DNA of 52,549 bases. Source: Acrasis kona. Taxonomy: Eukaryota > Heterolobosea > Eutetramitea > Acrasida > Acrasidae. The position numbers and the translations under genes are program-made. Within the stretch, counting starts at the first letter, position 1. Each line of letters opens with the position of its first letter. The notes below the pieces were generated by a model, which worked only from the letters and a program-made list of their open reading frames with translations, had not been told where the DNA came from and searched no databases. Shown here piece by piece: positions 52,355-52,549 of the stretch. The stretch lies in contig JAOPGA020001438.1 of NCBI GenBank assembly GCA_026419775.2, positions 1 to 52,549 of the forward strand, written 5' to 3'.

Positions 52355-52549
52355 GTTGTTTTTCTTTCGATTGTCCTTCTGACGAAACTTTTCAGAAAAA
52401 GTGGTGTGTTCCGAACTTTCTGGGAAGTTCTGAAAAGTACACGCTTGTCAAAGACATTCTTTACAAAAACTGAACTCGGAATTCACTTTTAACACAATGT
52501 GAAATAAAAATTAAAGATCGTTCTGGTTACTTTTACTTTAGTGCTCAGA
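52355..52549. other. Window end, no gene assigned
   Basis: 195 bp upstream of the fusion gene, presumably containing its promoter. Short frames only; nothing recognisable. Confidence 0.4.

Noticed and set aside
1-52549. tRNA, rRNA, CRISPR arrays, riboswitches, bacterial operons
   Set aside because: I saw no cloverleaf, conserved rRNA text or regularly spaced direct repeats, and the gene structures are eukaryotic. A covariance-model scan would be needed to exclude small RNAs.

Overview
This window is a piece of nuclear genome from a free-living unicellular eukaryote, most likely an amoeboid (possibly amoeboflagellate) protist of heterolobosean or amoebozoan type. I cannot place it further from one window. 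The evidence is a eukaryotic gene set (actin, SUMO protease, RhoGAP, FOP-type centrosomal protein, ABCD4-like transporter, SRI-domain protein), the standard code with TAA and TGA stops, AT-rich spacers, and many very short GT-AG introns. About thirty introns could be inferred by keeping conserved domains in frame, and nearly all are 35-52 nt. Genes are packed tightly, with convergent stops often only 5-60 bp apart. ORF starts were moved to an ATG or to an upstream exon wherever the longest frame began with TTG or GTG.

Layout. 1-4.5 kb is a poor, transposon-bearing stretch: a DD34E Tc1/mariner-type transposase, a retropepsin-like fossil fragment, a (TTTA)n tract and two hypothetical ORFs. 4.5-14 kb is housekeeping and signalling: GST-like protein, LONRF-type TPR-RING-LON protein, CH-coiled coil-RhoGAP protein, SRI-domain protein, Ulp1/SENP protease and a divergent actin. 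14.3-18.6 kb holds small surface or secreted proteins: an EGF-like, probably GPI-anchored protein, a small two-span membrane protein, and a tandem pair of secreted paralogues with nearly identical front halves and diverged cysteine-rich tails. 19-23.3 kb has an OPT-family transporter, an APPI-repeat protein and a probable mitochondrial protein. 23.5-31.4 kb is one giant gene (about 2,595 residues): signal peptide, RCC1-like repeats, EGF repeats, a Thr-Pro stalk, a GPS proteolysis site and a polycystin-like multi-pass membrane region.

31.5-38.1 kb holds a BAR-GYF protein, malate dehydrogenase with a long N-terminal extension, a FOP/TONNEAU1-type protein, a class-I-TRIM-like RING/B-box/FN3/SPRY protein and a decayed coding relic. 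38.1-49.6 kb is mostly metabolism: 5-oxoprolinase, a small membrane protein, an ABCD4-like ABC transporter, an EF-hand-like protein, a tiny vSET-like SET protein, a membrane-anchored alkaline phosphatase and an FAD aromatic-type monooxygenase. The last 2.5 kb, on the minus strand, reads as a single gene fusing a 2-oxoglutarate/Fe(II) oxygenase, an F-box and an actin-related domain.

Most unusual items: the oxygenase-F-box-ARP fusion and the 39-nt stop-containing segment inside its oxygenase domain; the RCC1-EGF-GPS-polycystin-like giant; the tandem secreted paralogues; and the full RING-B-box-coiled coil-FN3-SPRY architecture in a protist. Function calls rest on recognised motifs and domain order. 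No database search was possible.
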